Positions 11,565 to 23,470 of a DNA stretch of 64,000 nt are shown here, one piece after another; the stretch's first letter is position 1, and the number at the start of each line of letters is the position of its first letter. The stretch is from NCBI RefSeq assembly GCF_003473485.1, contig NC_053043.1, forward strand, positions 38,478,576 through 38,542,575. Reading direction: 5' to 3'. The position numbers were made by a program, and so were the translations under genes. The notes beneath the pieces were generated by a model, which had not been told where the DNA came from, did not search any database, and worked only from the letters and a program-made list of their open reading frames with translations. The stretch comes from Medicago truncatula (lineage: Eukaryota; Streptophyta; Magnoliopsida; Fabales; Fabaceae).

Positions 11565-11930
11565 GAGGATGTTAGAAAAATCTCTTGGATAAATTGGGAT
11601 ACCGTATACTCTAATATGGATAAAGGGGGTTAGGCAGTTAAGGAAATTCAATATAGCTTTGTTAGGTAAATGGTGGTGGAGGTTTAAGGAGGAGCGTGGC
11701 AGCTTGTGGTTTAGAGTGTTGGCAGCTAGGTTTGAGGAGGTTGACCGTTTTTTACATGCTGACGGGGAGAGTGGGTTTTAGCGCGGTGAAGCAATTTAGT
11801 CAATATTGGGCATGGGGTGGGTACAATTGTAGGAAGTTGGATATATGATAATTATGTGCGTGAGTTAGGAGATGATAATTCTATTTTATTTTGGCGGGAT
11901 CCTTGAATGGAAAGTGCATCATTATAATGA
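11565..11930 (+). pseudogene. LINE reverse-transcriptase C-terminal remnant
   Basis: Frames on the plus strand read [15 protein letters not shown], then after frame changes [20 protein letters not shown] followed by WFRVLAARF, and later GDDNSILFWRDP. These match the conserved stretch between RT and the zinc-binding region of plant L1-type LINEs. Stops and frameshifts are present. It is a short scrap with no tail visible. Confidence 0.7.
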
Positions 11931-12950
11931 GAGGATGAGAGGAACATATAATGACCCTTGGATTAAAATGAATGGCTCACATTAAAAGGCATACTTTAAA
12001 TGGCAAGTGACTTTATTTTTTCTTTCCACGCGCTCCTCCGTCCCAAACGTTTCTCCTTCCTCGCTCTCTCTGAAATCTCAATGGTAATTGGCAATAAGGT
12101 CTCCAGAATCTTCCTTCTCTGTGCTTTCATCCAACAAAACACTGATTAATGTCCCAATGGCTATGGCTATCTCAATCGATATCTGTCAGCTCCAAATCAA
12201 CATAAAGCTAAGCTAATTGATGACTGTTATTTGAGCTTTTTGGTCTAATTTCATGAAAAACGATTTTGATATTAAAATAAAATTGCTAATTGTTACTATA
12301 ATTGTTACTTTAACCGTTAGCAGAAGCGCCACCGCCGAACTCCGACGATTCCCCAAACGACGAACACCAGCGAACAGAACCTTTGTGAATTTGATGGAAA
12401 AATAATGAATGAATTGAAAGGTTAAATATTTATGGTGGCTACAACAAATTGGTTTTGGGTAATGAAGCGTGAAAATTTGATAGAGAAGACCACAAAAATT
12501 AGAGGAAAAAATGTAGAAGCAGACGGAGATGAGGGTAGGCAGAGTGGAGAAGATGAAAGGTAGAGGTTGTAGTGCATGGAGATATTAATACCAGGCCACT
12601 CCAATCCTATCCAATTTTTTAGTCAAAAAATCTAATTATTTCTAAACTTAATTTTTTATTCTCCAACTCATACTAAAATATTAGACCAATAATCTACCTC
12701 TTTGGACTTGAATCAATCTAACAACTTTAATCTCACTAAGCAATTAAAAATAAATTGCACCATTGAATATATCTAGAGAGAAAAAAGAAAAACATATATA
12801 TTTTTACAAAAAAAAAGTAATGATGTATGAGTAATAAGAGGAGGTTAGAAATAGCAATCCCTTTTCCAATCTAACAGAATTAGTTTAATAACTGGGCCGT
12901 ACCGGGTCAATTTTTCAACCCGCATTTCATCCTTGATGCATAAACCTTGT
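11931..12950. other. Intergenic region upstream of NOG1
   Basis: No gene is recognisable. A C/T-rich patch at 12010-12080 and a 60-residue minus-strand frame (12422-12604) have no family resemblance. The NOG1 promoter should lie in the right part. Confidence 0.4.
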
Positions 12951-13084
12951 TCATCTTCGTAACACAAAAAAACCAGTGCAGCCTTGCCGCTGCCCCATTA
13001 CCCTTTTTGTATAAGTTGCTATCAGTCGCACTGAGCTCGATTGGATCGCCGTATCAAGGAACACAGTGAAAAACGTTCGTTCAG

Positions 13085-13316
13085 GTTTTTTTTTTTTTTT
13101 TTTTTTCTTTTTTTTTTCTGTCAATTTTCAACTATATTGTCAATGAAAAGCTAATTTAACATGCTTAGTTTTCAACTATGATTTATGCTTAGTTTTAAAA
13201 TCTAGAGAACATTATATCGTCGTTTGATGCATGTAGCCGACCCCATTTAGTTGGATAAAGTTTGGTTGTTGTTGTTGTTTGTTTAATTTCTAACCTGAAA
13301 TTATATTGTTTGATAG
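13085..13316 (+). other. Probable 5' UTR intron of NOG1
   Basis: A donor TTCAG|GTTTTT at 13084/13085 with a long T-rich start and an acceptor TTTGATAG|GTTG at 13316/13317 bracket a 232-bp intron ending 17 bases before the ATG. It contains a short RTE-type LINE 3' tail at 13221-13282. Read from splice signals only. Confidence 0.5.
13221..13282 (+). mobile_element. RTE-type LINE 3' tail
   Basis: The sequence ATGTAGCCGACCCCATTTAG followed by a (TTG)n run is the characteristic end of plant RTE-like LINEs. Two more copies lie at 20340-20410 and 61549-61602 with the same order of motifs. Confidence 0.65.
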
Positions 13317-13333
13317 GTTGACATAAAGCAAAA

Positions 13334-15355
13334 ATGGTGCAATACAATTTCAAGAAGATCACTGTGGTACCAAATGGGAAAGATTTTGTTGACATCATTC
13401 TCTCACGTACACAACGTCAAACACCAACTGTTGTCCACAAAGGGTATGCAATTTCACGTCTTCGACAATTCTATATGCGAAAAGTCAAGTACACCCAGAC
13501 AAATTTTCACGAAAAGCTTTCAACCATAATCGATGAGTTTCCTCGTCTTGGGGACATTCATCCTTTTTATGGTGATCTGCTTCATGTGCTCTATAACAAG
13601 GATCATTACAAGCTTGCACTTGGTCAGATTAATACTGCTAGGAATCTTATTGGTAAGATTGCTAAAGATTATGTTAAGTTGCTCAAGTATGGTGATTCGT
13701 TGTATCGTTGTAAGTGCTTGAAGGTTGCTGCTCTTGGGAGGATGTGTACTGTGCTTAAGAGGATTGGGCCGAGTTTGGCGTATTTGGAACAGGTTAGGCA
13801 GCATATGGCTAGGCTTCCTTCAATTGATCCCAATACCAGGACTATTTTGATTTGTGGGTATCCTAATGTGGGGAAGAGTTCCTTTATCAACAAGATTACT
13901 AGGGCTGATGTTGAAGTTCAGCCGTATGCGTTTACCACGAAGTCGCTGTTTGTGGGTCATACGGATTACAAGTATTTGAGGTATCAAGTCATTGATACAC
14001 CTGGGATTTTGGATAGGCCGTTTGAGGATCGGAATATTATTGAGATGTGCAGTATTACTGCTCTTGCGCATTTGAGAGCGGCAATATTGTTCTTCTTGGA
14101 TATATCAGGATCTTGTGGGTATACTATTGCTCAGCAGGCGGCTTTGTTTCAGAGTATTAAGTCTCTGTTCTTGAACAAGCCTTTGATTGTTGTGTGCAAC
14201 AAGACTGATTTGCAGCCGTTGGATGGATTATCTGAGGAGGATATGAAGTTGGTGAATGAAATGAAAGCTGAAGCGTTGAAGACTTCAATTGGTCATGGAG
14301 GCGAGGGGACAGATGCTGATGTGTTGTTGACCATGAGTGCGTTGACTGAAGAAGGTGTGATTGCGGTGAAAAATGCTGCCTGTGAGAGATTGCTGAACCA
14401 GAGGGTTGAGATTAAGATGAAGTCTAAGAAAATCAATGACTGTCTGAACAGGTTTCATGTTGCAGTTCCGAAACCACGTGACCAGAAGGAAAGGCCTCTG
14501 TGTATTCCCCCGGCAGTTTTGGAAGCTAAAGCTAAGCAAGCAGCTGCCGAGGAGAAGAGAAAAACTGAGAAGGATCTGGAGGAAGAAAATGGAGGTGCTG
14601 GTGTATACTCCATGAATTTGAGAAAGCATTATATTCTGGCTGATGATGAATGGAAAGAAGATAATCTGCCAGAAATTTTGGATGGTCACAATGTGTATGA
14701 TTTCATTGACCCTGACATTCTACATAGGGTGGAAGAGTTGGAAAGAGAGGAAGGGTTGAGGCAGGCAGAAGCGGATGATGACGATTTTGAGATAGATGGA
14801 ACTGAATTGACACTGGAACAGCAAGAGGCTCTAGCTGAGATTAGGAGGAAGAAAAGTATTCTAATCCAACAACATCGGATTAAAAAGAGCACTGCTGAGA
14901 GCCGACCAACTGTTTCAAGGAAATTCGACAAGGACAGGCAGTTTACAACAGAAAGAATGGGAAGGCAGCTGTCGTCTCTTGGGCTTGATCCTTCTATGGC
15001 TATTAACAGAATGCGCAGCAGATCTGCATCTAGGAAAGGTCGGAAGAGGGAGAGATCACCAGAAGGAAGAAACGATGGGATGGATATTGATGACGACACA
15101 CCTAGCAAGAAACAGCGTCTCAGTAGATCACTGTCTCGTTCCAGGTCGGTCTCCCGCCCACCACATGAAGTCGTTCCCGGAGAAGGCCTTAGGGATTCTG
15201 CTCAAAAGATCAAAGCAATCAAACTTGCGAAGGGATCATCCAAGAAGAGAAACAAGAATGCCAAGCGGGGAGAAGCTGATAGAGTCATCGTTAACCTTAA
15301 ACCGAAGCACTTGTATGCTGGAAAGCGCTCCAACGGAAAGACAGACAGGCGCTAA
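13334..15355 (+). CDS. NOG1: Nucleolar GTP-binding protein 1 (NOG1)
   Basis: This 673-residue single-exon frame is a full-length NOG1, the circularly conserved GTPase needed for 60S ribosomal subunit maturation in the nucleolus. An N-terminal helical NOG1 domain (about 1-165) precedes the G domain: G1 GYPNVGKSS at 175-183, G3 DTPG at 221-224, G4 NKTD at 289-292. The C-terminal third is charged, with an acidic stretch and serine/arginine- and lysine-rich segments (GRKRERSPEGR, SRSLSRSRSVSR) that suit nucleolar targeting. The ATG follows a probable 5' UTR intron. A shifted, shorter start is unlikely because the N-terminus MVQYNFKKITVVP is typical of the family. Coding is intact. Confidence 0.97.
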   Translation: MVQYNFKKITVVPNGKDFVDIILSRTQRQTPTVVHKGYAISRLRQFYMRKVKYTQTNFHEKLSTIIDEFPRLGDIHPFYGDLLHVLYNKDHYKLALGQINTARNLIGKIAKDYVKLLKYGDSLYRCKCLKVAALGRMCTVLKRIGPSLAYLEQVRQHMARLPSIDPNTRTILICGYPNVGKSSFINKITRADVEVQPYAFTTKSLFVGHTDYKYLRYQVIDTPGILDRPFEDRNIIEMCSITALAHLRAAILFFLDISGSCGYTIAQQAALFQSIKSLFLNKPLIVVCNKTDLQPLDGLSEEDMKLVNEMKAEALKTSIGHGGEGTDADVLLTMSALTEEGVIAVKNAACERLLNQRVEIKMKSKKINDCLNRFHVAVPKPRDQKERPLCIPPAVLEAKAKQAAAEEKRKTEKDLEEENGGAGVYSMNLRKHYILADDEWKEDNLPEILDGHNVYDFIDPDILHRVEELEREEGLRQAEADDDDFEIDGTELTLEQQEALAEIRRKKSILIQQHRIKKSTAESRPTVSRKFDKDRQFTTERMGRQLSSLGLDPSMAINRMRSRSASRKGRKRERSPEGRNDGMDIDDDTPSKKQRLSRSLSRSRSVSRPPHEVVPGEGLRDSAQKIKAIKLAKGSSKKRNKNAKRGEADRVIVNLKPKHLYAGKRSNGKTDRR

Positions 15356-15360
15356 AATAG

Positions 15361-15678
15361 GTAATAAAATTCGTCTATGCAACTTTGATTATTTATCATG
15401 TAGCAAGTCCGGACACTCCAAAATTTTCATTAGTTTTCTTGAACTTAGAAATACACACATTTTTGTTATGTTTTGTGGTACTTGCCTGATTTATTATATT
15501 TTTCCTGTCTCAACCATGAATATTATACGGTAGATGTGGTCACCCGTGATTGTAAATCAATCCACCATTTTTCCTGTCTTGAGTTTCGTCTAAAATTAGA
15601 TAATATGTTGTGTTCTTAAGACAATTCTTTATTGTAACAATCCACCAGTGTCACTAAAATAATTATTTTCTTTGCAGG
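15361..15678 (+). other. Probable 3' UTR intron of NOG1
   Basis: Just five bases after the stop codon, AATAG|GTAATA offers a donor, and TTTCTTTGCAG|GCAATG at 15678/15679 is a strong acceptor. The 318-bp interval is AT-rich, as plant introns are. The exon junction would sit so close to the stop that it should not trigger nonsense-mediated decay. No transcript evidence is available. Confidence 0.5.
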
Positions 15679-16860
15679 CAATGATGATGGCTTTGTGGGT
15701 GTCAAGAATTTTGTTCTATCATATTATTTATGTTCTCCTGGAGTTAAATGCATGGTGCTTGCTGCAGAGAAGTTTTTGTTATACACTTATGCCTTTTATA
15801 TTATTATTTATTAATGTTTCTTTAGTTAGTTCAATTTTGGATGCACTTTATGAATTATGGGAGCTTCTGTTTGAATTTGAGTTGTTTATGTACTTTGAAA
15901 TATTTGAGTATTTGTTTCACATTTTGCAACTGTACTTGTGGTTATTCGAAGTTTGTTGTTTTGTTTCAACTGTGATGACCTGTCCTTGGACCCAAATGGG
16001 TAAATTGGAGGATGTTTCTGTTTCTTTCATGTTAGATAATTTACATTTGTTGCTCGTTCTTGTTTCGATCTGCACACGCATAAAAAATTTGATGTAATAT
16101 TTCTTATATTGAAGTTGAACTTACTTTTAAAAGTGAACAGAATACTAGGTTCTAACAACAAACCACTAAGGTTATCAAAAATACATTATATGAATGTATG
16201 TGATTACGTTGTCCTCTAGATGCTCATTTTGATGAGCTTAAAGTAATGTCATGAACTCATACGAGGGACAAGATTTGACAAATAAATTAATGTCCCAAGT
16301 CTTATTGAAGACACCTGTTATACAATTTCCATTTCCGTCCATTTCCATTGGGAGAAGGTGGATTGGCATATAAGACCTGATGCTATAGAGTATGAAGGTC
16401 GAGTTGCATTATTGGAGATCAAATTTCATTTCTTATGAATTGAAGTGAAAAAAACCAAAGCTTATGCAAGTTAAACTCGCATGGGTAATACTATCAAGTT
16501 CAATGTTCACACCAGACACATCACTTATGGAGTAGATCAACATCTTTTGTATATTTACATTTTTTATTTTATTTGATTCAAAGACGAAAAAAACTTTCCC
16601 TAGAATACTTTGGCTATGAGTTGTGCACACAATTTGTTAGTAAGAGAATCAACTGCAAGTAAATCTGCCTATAGCCTCAGGCCTCAGCATTATACTTTCA
16701 TAGCATCATCCAGTAGTTAATCCATATGCTAATTTTTTTTTACCAAAGCAAACTTAATTCATATACGATCCAGAAAAATCAACCAACCACTTGACCTGTG
16801 TTATCTGCTCTTTTTTTTTAACTTGAAACCGTTTAATATATAATACATATATTTTTGGCA
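15679..16860. other. NOG1 3' UTR and intergenic sequence
   Basis: A 141-residue plus-strand frame at 15672-16097 is rich in L, F and Y and has no family resemblance. It overlaps the probable 3' UTR and is taken as chance. Beyond about 16100 I recognise nothing. Confidence 0.4.
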
Positions 16861-17105
16861 CCCCCAATAAATTTATTCAAGATCCACCACTGCAAGGAGA
16901 ACAAATTTCAAAGATACGGTGATTAACCCAATAACATGCCGCCCAAGTAAGAGTGTGAGCAGCCATGTTTGTTTGTTGCCTAACAAACTTTACCTCAAAG
17001 TTGGGATGTAAAATTAAAATAGACTTAATAAGAGAAACTAATGCATGAAATTCAGACTTGCCATGTGTTGGGAAAGAGATACAATCCACAAGTGGAGGTT
17101 TAACA
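16861..17105 (-). pseudogene. LINE RNase H C-terminal fragment
   Basis: The minus strand reads HALVSLIKSILILHPNFEVK and then FVRQQTNMAAHTLTWAACYW, the end of the RNase H domain found in plant L1-type LINEs and their domesticated relatives (family pattern FVRRQANxxAHxLA). Only the C-terminal part is present, with no RT and no clear tail. Confidence 0.65.
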
Positions 17106-18183
17106 TCACAAACAAGCTATATTAAAGATTGCATAAAAAAACACTTTCTTTAACATTCACCCTATAAAAGATTTTAATGTATGAAATTAATGTGAATCCT
17201 ACACTCTAAAAATGGATGATTAGACTCTCTAGGATAAACTAATGAATTTTAAAAAGGGTGTTAAAAAAGATATTAGTATTATTTTTGACACTCCTAAAAA
17301 ATATTTGAGAAATGCTATAGTCAAACTCTCAAACACACTCCCTTGTCACACTCTCTCTGATTGGGCCACATCATCATCTTTTTATAACATTTTATTTGGC
17401 CACCGGTTGTTCAAGTTTAACTTTTGTTTATTTTGGGTTTTAATGCATGTCATTTTTTACCAGCACCAAGCTACCACCAACACGAGAAACCGTCAACAAT
17501 TTCCAATCACAACCACCGAGCTCCACAATCTACCATTTTCCAGAAACTATCATCATCAATCTATGAAACTCAAACGCACATCCCTCCTTAAACTGCAACT
17601 TCCAACTTTCATTCAATTTTTGTTTCTTTTACTCAATTTTGTTTTTGTGCTCCCATGTTGTTTTATCTGTGCTATAGTTTTACTTGTTCAGTTTTTTGGC
17701 ATTTCGATTTAACACAACTTGTGAGTGTGAAGATTGTGTTTACACAAAACTTATGGTGATTGAAGTTTCTGAACCACCATCAAAACTTGTGGCCCAGCAC
17801 CCATCAGCGTCCTCTTGTGTGTGTTGTCACCACCATTTCCAGCGACCCATCACCATTCACCACAACCGCCCCGTCGCGGAAAGCATTGAATCGGTAGTGT
17901 AAGGCAAAGTCACCATACAATGAAAGAAAAGGAAAATTCCTAGAAGAAAAAAAAAAAAAAACACAAAGAGGGTCAAGGATTAAAGTTTCTAGAACACTGT
18001 ATTATGTAAAATTGTGGACCAACAATCATACAACTAAATAAAAAAAATCCTGAACTTATTAAGCCGGTAAACAAGTCACCGGTTAACAAAAAATGAGGAC
18101 GTGGCAGCCCATATGGGCGTGTGTTCAATGTGTTTGAGCGTTTGTTTTTAGCATTTCCCAAAATATTTATATCTTAATAAATT
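17106..18183. other. Unassigned intergenic sequence
   Basis: A 156-residue plus-strand frame (17242-17712) and a 72-residue frame (17684-17902) have low-complexity H/T/N-rich composition and no motif I know. A poly(A) tract is at 17947-17960. No gene is called. Confidence 0.4.
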
Positions 18184-18684
18184 GGGTTAAATATGTTTTT
18201 GGTCCCTATAAATATGTCAGCTTTTCGTTTTAGTCCCTCTAAAATTTTTCATCAATTTTTAGTCCCTATAAAATTTTCAATCACTACTTTTGGTCCCTAT
18301 TTTTAATTTAATTTTTGTATCTTTTAATAAAATTGTGCAGAAATGTGTAAAATATTCTAAAAAAATTTCCTAAAAAAAATTAGAATTTTTTAACAAAGTA
18401 CAAATTAAATATGAATTTTTAACCGTAAAAAATATAAAAATTCATATTAAATTCATGTTTTGTTAAAAAATTCTAAATATTTTTTGTAGTGATTCTTATA
18501 ATATTTTGAATTTTTATGAAAAATTTTATTAAAAAATATGAATTCTACATATGAGTTTACTTTAAAAGAGGGACCAAAAGTCAAAATTGAAAATTTTGTA
18601 GGGACTAAAAGTTGAAGGAAAATTTTAGAGGGACTAAAACGAAAAAATTGACATATTTACAGGGACTAAAAACATATTTAACCC
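18184..18684. mobile_element. Mutator-type MITE with long terminal inverted repeats (501 bp)
   Basis: Ends are GGGTTAAATATGTTTTTGGT and its inverse at 18665-18684, with inverted similarity extending well over 100 bases (GGTCCCT and AGGGACC blocks alternate). The flanks TAATAAATT (18175-18183) and TAACAAATT (18685-18693) form a 9-bp target duplication with one mismatch, as expected for Mutator-like transposition. No coding capacity. Confidence 0.8.
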
Positions 18685-18701
18685 TAACAAATTTATCTTA
18701 A

Positions 18702-19120
18702 GGGAACTTCTACGGTACACTCACAAGATGAGGTGTACCGGTACTCTTGCATCTTAATTTTATAAATCAACGATCATTTTTTATGTAGTAAATAACTATT
18801 TGTCAATATTTATATTTTATAAAACAACATTCATAAGAAAAAACATCATTTTACTGTTTATAAGAATCATAGTAACTTTTTTTTACATATTATCGTAAAA
18901 AATAATAAATGTTCTCAATTATGAGTGATAAAAATAAAAAAAAAATAAAAATTTTATTTCGTTGACAGTTTTGATGAATAAGACTTAGTTATTATAATTA
19001 TAAATGATAAAAAAAATAATATTTTTCTTAAAAAACAACTCATTTAAGTATTTAATTATTAATTTAAAGAATGGATGTACTGATACACTCAAATATATTG
19101 GATGTACCATAAAATTTACC
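18702..19120. mobile_element. Second MITE abutting the first (419 bp)
   Basis: A perfect 9-bp direct repeat TTATCTTAA flanks it (18693-18701 and 19121-19129). The ends GGGAACTTCTACGGTACA and the inverse of TGTACCATAAAATTTACC are imperfect inverted repeats. Its left target duplication shares one base with the duplication of the first MITE, so the two insertions lie back to back about 150 bases before the DJ-1 start codon. Confidence 0.7.
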
Positions 19121-19223
19121 TTATCTTAATGCATAAGATGAGAGGTGGTGGTGCAGTCACGTGAGACACACATGCACAACTTACGGACACATTTCCAATT
19201 CCAACACAGTGTGGAGAATTCAT

Positions 19224-19224
<1 letters not shown>

Positions 19225-19254
<30 letters not shown>
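19225..19254 (+). repeat. Poly(A)30 tract in DJ-1 leader
   Basis: Thirty consecutive A residues, twelve bases before the DJ-1 ATG. Confidence 0.95.
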
Positions 19255-19255
<1 letters not shown>

Positions 19256-19266
19256 ACTACGCACAA

Positions 19267-22200
19267 ATGGCATTGTCTCACATAAGATTCTTCCCTCACA
19301 CACTTCCTTCTACAAACTTCACTCCAAAACTCAAACTCAACCATAACCGTTTTTTCTTCTCTCCTTCACGCTCTTCTTCTTCTTCTTCTTCAACCATCAC
19401 TGCCATGGCTTCGAACGCACGTAAAGTCCTCGTTCCGATCGCCGACGGCACTGAGCCTATGGAAGCAGTCATCACCATTGACGTTCTCCGTCGATCCGGA
19501 GCTGACGTCACCGTTGCATCCGCCGCGAACCGTCTTTCCGTTCAAGCTCTACACGGTGTTAAGATCATTGCTGATGCTTCTGTTTCTGATGTTGTTAACA
19601 CCGCTTTCGACCTCGTCGCTCTCCCTGTATATATACCTCTCTCCATCGTTGTACTTGAAATTGTTTATGAATTCTGCTTTTAATCGCGTTTATTATGTTA
19701 ATTATCAAATTAACCAAGTTTTAATATTCAGAATTTTAATTTAAGTGATTTGTTATCACCACTTATCCTTGGAATATCTTAATTTGATTGAGTGGTTAAG
19801 GTTCTGGGAAATTTTTATTTTCCTTTTTTATAAATTATATAAAAAAGAGTTTAATTACTATACACCGACAGTGTAAATTTATTTTACACATGCAACACAT
19901 ATATCTGATTCTGAATATGGCTAGTCATGTGTTTTCATACCCATTATCAATTAACGTGCAACACATTATTTGGATGCATGTGTAACATTGCATACTAATT
20001 AAATTCTAAAAAAAACAAGTCATTGTTTCACTCACCACATTGAGAAAACATTTTCCAATTTTTTTATTTGGTTTATATTTTTCACTATTTACGGTTCTAA
20101 TCTTAGTTACTAGATTGTTGTATTAGAAAAAAAAGAAGTTACTAGATAGAATTCACTGTAAAGAACCAACACAAAAATAAATTTAGTGTAGTAGAGATGA
20201 GGATGTTGCGTGTGCTAAAACTAGGTGAGACGCTATAGGAATAGAAATGTCAATGTTAGAGCGAGAGAGTTGGGATAACACCTATAGTAGAAAAAGATCT
20301 AGAGATTAATGAGTTGGATAGAAATAAGGTATATGATAGAACATTATGGTTTCATTTGATCCACGTAGACGATCCTGCTTAGTGGGATAAGACTTGGCTG
20401 TTGTTGTTTTACTAGATAGAATTCACAAGTATGTATGACAGAAGACTCTTTTGGTACAAGATGTGTCTGGTGTTCAAATGACATGGGCACATGCAACTAC
20501 ATTTTATTATTTATATTTTCTTAAGTTATTACCGGTGTCTATGCTTTAGTCGTATTCAATGTTGATGCATCATAAATTCACAGTTTTTTGTTTGTTGGAT
20601 TTTTGGGGGACATTGTGTGTAGGGAGGGGTTCCGGGTGTGGACAATCTTAGAGACTCTGCAGTGTTGGAAGGGTTGGTAAAGAAGCATGTTGAGGATGGA
20701 AAGCTTTATGCTGCGGTGTGTGCTGCACCTGCAGTGGTACTTGGGCCATGGGGTTTGCTGAAAGGATTGAAGGTATAGTTAGCTTCCTGTGTTCATTTTC
20801 ATTTCACAATGTACTTTTTTGTAGCTGGTGGTGATGGTTGTGTGAATCTATGGTTGTTGGGCAGGCAACTGGTCATCCTTCATTCATGGAAAAATTGTCG
20901 TCTTACACCACTTCTGTTGAGTCAAGGGTGCAGCTGGATGGCAGAGTTGTGACCAGTCGTGCACCTGGTACCACCATGGAGTTTGGCGTTGCTCTAGTTG
21001 AGCAATTATTGGGAAAGGAAAAAGCTGACGAAGTTGCAGGTCCACTGGTAAGGAGTAGGAAATTCATTCTTGAAAACTCTGCTTGTTTTTTAGGAGCCAT
21101 GAAATGTGGATTATATGGGTGTTTTAATTAGCTTGTTTTGGAGAAATAATCATTTTTGGTTGACAGCTTAGTTAGTGAACTTTTGAGGAAAAATATATTT
21201 ATTCATTAATAATCTCAATCCAACTGGCAATCTGGCATTATGTTACATCAACTTTATACATTAATGAAGCTAGATGTTTTTTTGCTTTGTCCTACCAATT
21301 TCAACATGAACTTTTGTACTCATAGAAAAGGGGGAAAGGGAACTAGGATGATCGGCACTGCTCAAAAAGCTTCAAGTTTCTTGCAATACGTGTTCATGCT
21401 TCATAGTTGATGTCTAATAATTGAGTTATCAGTTGTTTTTACGGAGTTACTGGGGGCCCATCTTTGCTTTACACCTTTACTAATTGTGTAACCCTCCGCT
21501 CTCTTCCTTTGTTTTGGAACCGAATGAAAAAAAAAAAGAGAATTTATTTTAATTTATACTTCTTACAATTGAGTGATTGAAGCTTATTGGTAGTGCATAT
21601 GCAGACTGGTGCATGTTCATGTATTGAGCTTTCTGATGTGGCATTTTTGACATAAGTTATATGAAGATATTTTTATGATTGACGATATCAGATTCCCTTT
21701 ATGATACTTATGACTCTCCATTTCTCATTGGATTCTCTTGTTGTAATTCAATATTCAGGTTATGCGTTCTAATCATGCTGATGAATATACGTTTTTGGAG
21801 CTAAACTCAGTGCAATGGACATTTGACAATCCACCCAAGGTGGGATTTTGGCCTGAACTATATCTCAGTAAATTTTCTTTATTTACAAAAACATTTGAGA
21901 AAGGAGGCAGAATATTATGATTTATTGACTTGTGTGAATAATAGTTTAAATTTCTTTGATAATCACAATTATTTTCAGATTCTTGTACCAATTGCAAATG
22001 GCACGGAAGAAATGGAAGCTGTGATTATCGTCGATATTCTGCGACGAGCAAAGGCAAATGTCGTGGTTGCTTCTGTTGAGGACAAACTAGAGATCGAGGC
22101 ATCACGTAAAGTTAAACTGCAGGCAGACGTGCTCCTTGATGAAGCAGCTAAAACATCATATGACCTGATTGTGTTGCCAGTAAGGGGACTTTTTACTTTC

Positions 22201-23038
22201 TTTGTAGTTATTTATCAGTGATAATACTTAGTTGGTGTAAAATATTTCAATTTTCTACAGGGTGGAATTGGTGGTGCCCAAGCTTTTGCAAACTCGGAAA
22301 CCTTGGTGAATTTGTTGAAAAAGCAAAGAGAATCAAACAAATATTATGGAGCAATTTGTGCATCCCCAGCTTTAGCTTTGGAGCCCCATGGCTTGCTGAA
22401 GGTATCTGTTTTCTGGATCAATCTACCATCAGTATAAAACAAACTTTCAGTAAAATGGCAAGCATATATATTTATTTCTTTGCATAACTATGTTAAAACC
22501 CATGTGGTTTTCTTTTTGTTATCAACTAGCCTACATGGTCAATGTAAAAAAAAAAAAAAAAAAACTAGCCTACATGGTTCTCCAATTAAACAAAATTCAG
22601 AAAAACATGCATGTCAAGTTTTGCAGTAGTGTTTAAGTTCCTTTTTACTGCAAACACTTCCTTAGGAGGCTAAATCCTCTTTGAACTCTTCGTTCTAATG
22701 ATTTTATGTAGCTATCAAGCACTAAATCCTCTTTGGACTCTTTTATGTTGCTTTAAAATGCATCATTGTACATAACTTCATTTCACGTTTTCGTGTTGAT
22801 TTGAGACACTGTTATATTTTCTCCGATACAGGGTAAAAAGGCCACAGGTTTTCCTGCCATGTGCAGCAAGTTATCAGATCAGAGTGAAGTAGAAAACAGG
22901 GTTGTTATTGATGGCAACCTTATTACCAGCAGAGGCCCAGGGACCTCCATTGAGTTTGCATTAGTTATTGTGGAGAAGCTGTTTGGACGCAAGTTAGCTC
23001 TAGAAATTGCAAATGCAACAGTGTTCGCAAGTCCATAA
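19267..23038 (+). CDS. DJ1B: Chloroplast-type DJ-1 homologue (two PfpI domains)
   Basis: Seven exons join in frame: 19267-19626, 20623-20772, 20865-21047, 21759-21839, 21979-22179, 22261-22401 and 22832-23038, all GT-AG and all phase 0, giving 440 residues. Residues 1-46 are a serine- and basic-rich leader like a plastid transit peptide. Two DJ-1/PfpI domains follow (about 50-225 and 255-440), each opening with LVPIA-x-GTE-x-MEAV, with the nucleophile elbow cysteines in YAAVCAAPAV and YGAICASPAL. The family acts in oxidative stress protection and dicarbonyl detoxification. Similarity to Arabidopsis DJ1B is from memory. A second Met at residue 47 (19405) could make a leaderless form. Intron 1 carries an RTE fragment. 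Confidence 0.95.
20190..20410 (+). mobile_element. 5'-truncated RTE-type LINE remnant in DJ-1 intron 1
   Basis: Broken frames give EMRML, then DLEINELDRNKVYDRTLW, then LIHVDDPA followed by a stop and WDKTWLLL, the end of the plant RTE reverse-transcriptase protein, and the fragment finishes in a (TTG)n run. Same strand as DJ-1. Confidence 0.75.
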
Positions 23039-23282
23039 TGTATTTAAAGGAGTAACGGTTTGTGCTATGTATCAGACATTTGTGTATGAATAACCAAGTA
23101 CTGTACTTGAATGAGTTGTAAAAAACGAGAGAGCTCCTCCAGAATTTTGCCACGAGTATAGTGCTTGTAAGATAAGGTAAATTTTGGCTTATTTTTAATT
23201 TGTTTTCAGCCGATAGGATTTTACTCCACTAACTATATGTTTGCAACAGCTAAAAAAAAACTATTTCTTCTGATTTTAACTA

Positions 23283-23470
23283 CTCCCTCTGTCCATGATT
23301 ATAAGTCCCTTTAAAACTTTGAAAAAGTCTTAAACATATCTCTAATTAGCGTTGGAATAGAAAAGTCAAATTAAACACGTACAATACAAACTAGATATAT
23401 TAACTACACTACTAACTTTTTTTAATAAGTGAAATTAGTCAAAAGGACTTATAAGAAGGGACGGAGAGAG
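23283..23470. mobile_element. Stowaway-type MITE (188 bp)
   Basis: Left end CTCCCTCTGTCCATGATTAT and right end, read inversely, CTCTCTCCGTCCCTTCTTAT both run on into AAGTCC. TA dinucleotides flank both sides (23281-23282, 23471-23472). It lies 240 bases downstream of the DJ-1 stop. Confidence 0.8.

Noticed and set aside
15672..16097. 141-residue plus-strand frame after NOG1
   Set aside because: Its composition (F, L, Y, C rich) is that of translated T-rich 3' UTR; it starts at the probable 3' UTR acceptor and has no motif.
17242..17712. 156-residue plus-strand frame
   Set aside because: Low-complexity content, no domain, no promoter or intron pattern that supports a gene.
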